DNA of 8,260 bases from assembly GCA_937920575.1 (NCBI GenBank), contig CAKZSF010000195.1, forward strand, positions 1 through 8,260, written 5' to 3'. Under the pieces are notes generated by a model. It was not told the origin of the DNA. It saw only the letters and a list, made by a program, of their open reading frames with translations, and did not search any database. This DNA is from an uncultured Sphingomonadaceae bacterium. Its GTDB lineage: Bacteria; Pseudomonadota; Alphaproteobacteria; Sphingomonadales; Sphingomonadaceae. Positions 6,596 through 8,260 of this stretch are shown piece after piece (positions within the stretch are counted from its first letter, which is position 1; each line of letters begins with the position of its first letter). The position numbers were made by a program, and so were the translations under genes.

Positions 6596-8219
6596 CCTTG
6601 AAGTCTTTCGGAGGTCCGCCCTCTAGGCCCCACATGGCCACCAACAGACCAAAGCCAACCACAATGATGGTGTACCACAGACCGGAATAGATATTGCCCG
6701 TGCTCGCCACAATCACACCCGCAATCAGCGGTAAGAACCCGCCCAGATACCCTGCGCCGATGTGATAGGGAATCGACATCGAGCTGTAGCGAATTTTGGG
6801 CGGGAACATCTCTGACAAGAGCGCGGCGACCGAGCCGTATGTCAGTGCCGAAAGCATCCCCAGTCCCAACAAAATTCCGACGATGCCCAAGATGTTGGCC
6901 ATAGGGGGAGTCTGCGGTTTGAAGTCAAAGCCGCGCTCGGTCAGGCCATCTTGGATGGCACCACGCAAGGCAGCTCCATCGTCGAAAAGATCTGGTGAGA
7001 GGTCAATTTCTTGATCTCCCGCCTTCAGGCTGATCGTTTCTGCGGAGGCCAGTTCGTAAGGCACGCCGTTCGATGTGAGAACCTCCAGAACCCGTCCGCA
7101 TTGCGTTTGCTCGCGATTGAACAACTCGGCGAAGGGATCGGTCGAACATGCCGGCCCCGCGACAGCCACAGGGGTTGTCTTTGCCGCCCTCTCAAGACCC
7201 GGGTTGGCAAGGCTTCCCATCGCCCAAAACGCCGGGAACAGCAGCAGCAGGGATAGCACAGCACCGATGATGATCGGCCGTTTGCGGCCAATCCGGTCAG
7301 ACCATTTCCCGACAATAATATAGAACGCCATCGATAGACCACCTGCGAGCAGCATGATCCATTCCACGACTTCGGGGTCGATTTTCATTGGGCCGCGCAA
7401 GAATGACAGGCTGGAGAAGAACGCCGTGTACCAAATGGTCGTCAAAACACCGGTGATCCCGAACAGCGCCACAAAGATGCGTTTCGGATTGCCGGGGTAA
7501 GTCAGGCTTTCGATAAACGGGTTGCCGGATGTCTCACCCGCCTCTTTCATGGCAGTAAACACGGGGCTCTCAGAGAGCTTTAACCGCATCCACAGTGAAA
7601 TTCCTAGCAGCGCAATCGAGAGCAAGAACGGAACACGCCATCCCCATTCAACAAACGCTTCCTCGGGTATCAACAGACGGCAAACAATCACTACGATGAT
7701 CGAAAGAACGAACCCGCCGACAACACTCGCCTGGATAAAGCTGGTAAAGAAACCGCGCTTTTCAGGGGGAGCATGCTCAGCGACGTAGATCGCCGCTCCG
7801 CCATATTCACCGCCCAAGGCTAAACCCTGCAGAATGCGCAGAAATATGACGATGAGCGGTGCGGCCATACCAATTGTATCAACCGTTGGAATCAAACCGA
7901 CGCCCGCGGTAGCAATTCCCATCAGGGTAACCGTGACAAGGAACGTGTATTTGCGCCCCAGTTTGTCCCCCAGATAACCAAACAATATCGCCCCAATCGG
8001 ACGGAAGGCAAAACCAACTGCGAAGGTTGACCAGACGAGCAACAGTCCGAGCGTCTCATTGTCAGTCGCGTAAAACGCGTCCTTCAAAATATACGCCAGC
8101 GTTCCATAGATAAAGAAATCATACCATTCGAACACGGTGCCTGCCGAAGAGGCACCAATGACCAGTTTGACGTCGTTCTCTGTGGGTTCGCCGCTCGCAG
8201 TGTCCGCGTTGCTTGCCAT
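6585..8219 (-). CDS. MFS transporter, metabolite:H+ symporter type, with large periplasmic loop
   Basis: Inner-membrane secondary transporter of the major facilitator superfamily, probably a proton-coupled symporter of an organic acid, amino acid or osmolyte; the substrate is not determinable. Its 544 residues give about twelve hydrophobic segments (roughly 20-45, 57-82, 91-112, 118-145, 159-181, 193-213, 247-271, 283-306, 314-336, 440-470, 485-508 and 511-531). Family markers are FEWYDFFIYG in segment 1, FRPIGAILFGYLGDKLGRK (motif A, 72-90), RILQGLALGGEYGGA (128-142) and the repeated motif A-like GKWSDRIGRKRP (304-315). Unlike most relatives of about 430-460 residues, it has a hydrophilic stretch of about 100 residues (338-439) between segments 9 and 10, predicted periplasmic, with cysteines C358 and C374. 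The ATG has GGGGAG six nt upstream. The stop overlaps the start of alr by 11 nt, which suggests co-expression. Only 41 nt of upstream sequence is present. Confidence 0.93.
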   Translation of the reverse strand: MASNADTASGEPTENDVKLVIGASSAGTVFEWYDFFIYGTLAYILKDAFYATDNETLGLLLVWSTFAVGFAFRPIGAILFGYLGDKLGRKYTFLVTVTLMGIATAGVGLIPTVDTIGMAAPLIVIFLRILQGLALGGEYGGAAIYVAEHAPPEKRGFFTSFIQASVVGGFVLSIIVVIVCRLLIPEEAFVEWGWRVPFLLSIALLGISLWMRLKLSESPVFTAMKEAGETSGNPFIESLTYPGNPKRIFVALFGITGVLTTIWYTAFFSSLSFLRGPMKIDPEVVEWIMLLAGGLSMAFYIIVGKWSDRIGRKRPIIIGAVLSLLLLFPAFWAMGSLANPGLERAAKTTPVAVAGPACSTDPFAELFNREQTQCGRVLEVLTSNGVPYELASAETISLKAGDQEIDLSPDLFDDGAALRGAIQDGLTERGFDFKPQTPPMANILGIVGILLGLGMLSALTYGSVAALLSEMFPPKIRYSSMSIPYHIGAGYLGGFLPLIAGVIVASTGNIYSGLWYTIIVVGFGLLVAMWGLEGGPPKDFKDDV

Positions 8220-8225
8220 ATCTCA

Positions 8226-8231
8226 CTCCCC
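8226..8231 (-). promoter_or_regulatory. Ribosome binding site of the MFS transporter
   Basis: GGGGAG on the minus strand lies six nt before the ATG at 8219. It is a strong Shine-Dalgarno match and supports that start. The rest of the 41-nt leader to the window edge shows no convincing promoter. Confidence 0.7.
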
Positions 8232-8260
8232 GTTATCGTGTGGCACTGTTAGCGATGCTG

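Noticed and set aside
1..8260. Mobile elements, CRISPR arrays, tRNA or rRNA genes, toxin-antitoxin or phage genes
   Set aside because: None was seen. All genes are co-directional, nearly contiguous and of housekeeping or metabolic type, with no flanking repeats, transposase motifs or obvious composition shift.

Overview
The window looks like ordinary chromosomal DNA of an alphaproteobacterium, most likely from the order Sphingomonadales and perhaps Erythrobacteraceae. The pointers are a moderately high GC content (judged by eye), a PhaR-type regulator of polyhydroxyalkanoate metabolism, an archaeal/eukaryotic-type prolyl-tRNA synthetase, and the general character of the proteins. The taxonomic placement is inference; no rRNA or tRNA gene is present to anchor it.

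All six genes lie on the minus strand, so they read from right to left. In transcription order they are: an MFS transporter of the metabolite:H+ symporter type (8219-6585); alanine racemase alr (6595-5546), overlapping the transporter by 11 nt; an 85-nt gap with a TGC/GCA-rich candidate operator; the regulator phaR (5460-4909, GTG start); a 75-nt gap; prolyl-tRNA synthetase proS (4833-3289); a 57-nt gap with a small hairpin; a secreted M28 metallopeptidase (3231-1882); and, 10 nt after its stop, ribonuclease R (rnr, 1871 to beyond position 1), cut by the window edge before the end of its RNB domain. Coding density is very high. No stretch over 100 bases lacks a gene.

The genes do not form one pathway. 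They mix housekeeping (cell-wall D-alanine, charged tRNA-Pro, RNA turnover), one carbon-storage regulator, one nutrient-type transporter and one secreted peptidase. Two pairs look translationally coupled: transporter-alr and peptidase-rnr. The alr-phaR gap is the best candidate for an internal promoter.

I found no mobile element, CRISPR array, RNA gene, toxin or defence module, and nothing that qualifies as an undescribed system. The points worth a second look are the candidate PhaR autoregulatory operator, a roughly 100-residue periplasmic insertion in the transporter, and a ProRS C-terminal domain that has lost most of its expected zinc cysteines.
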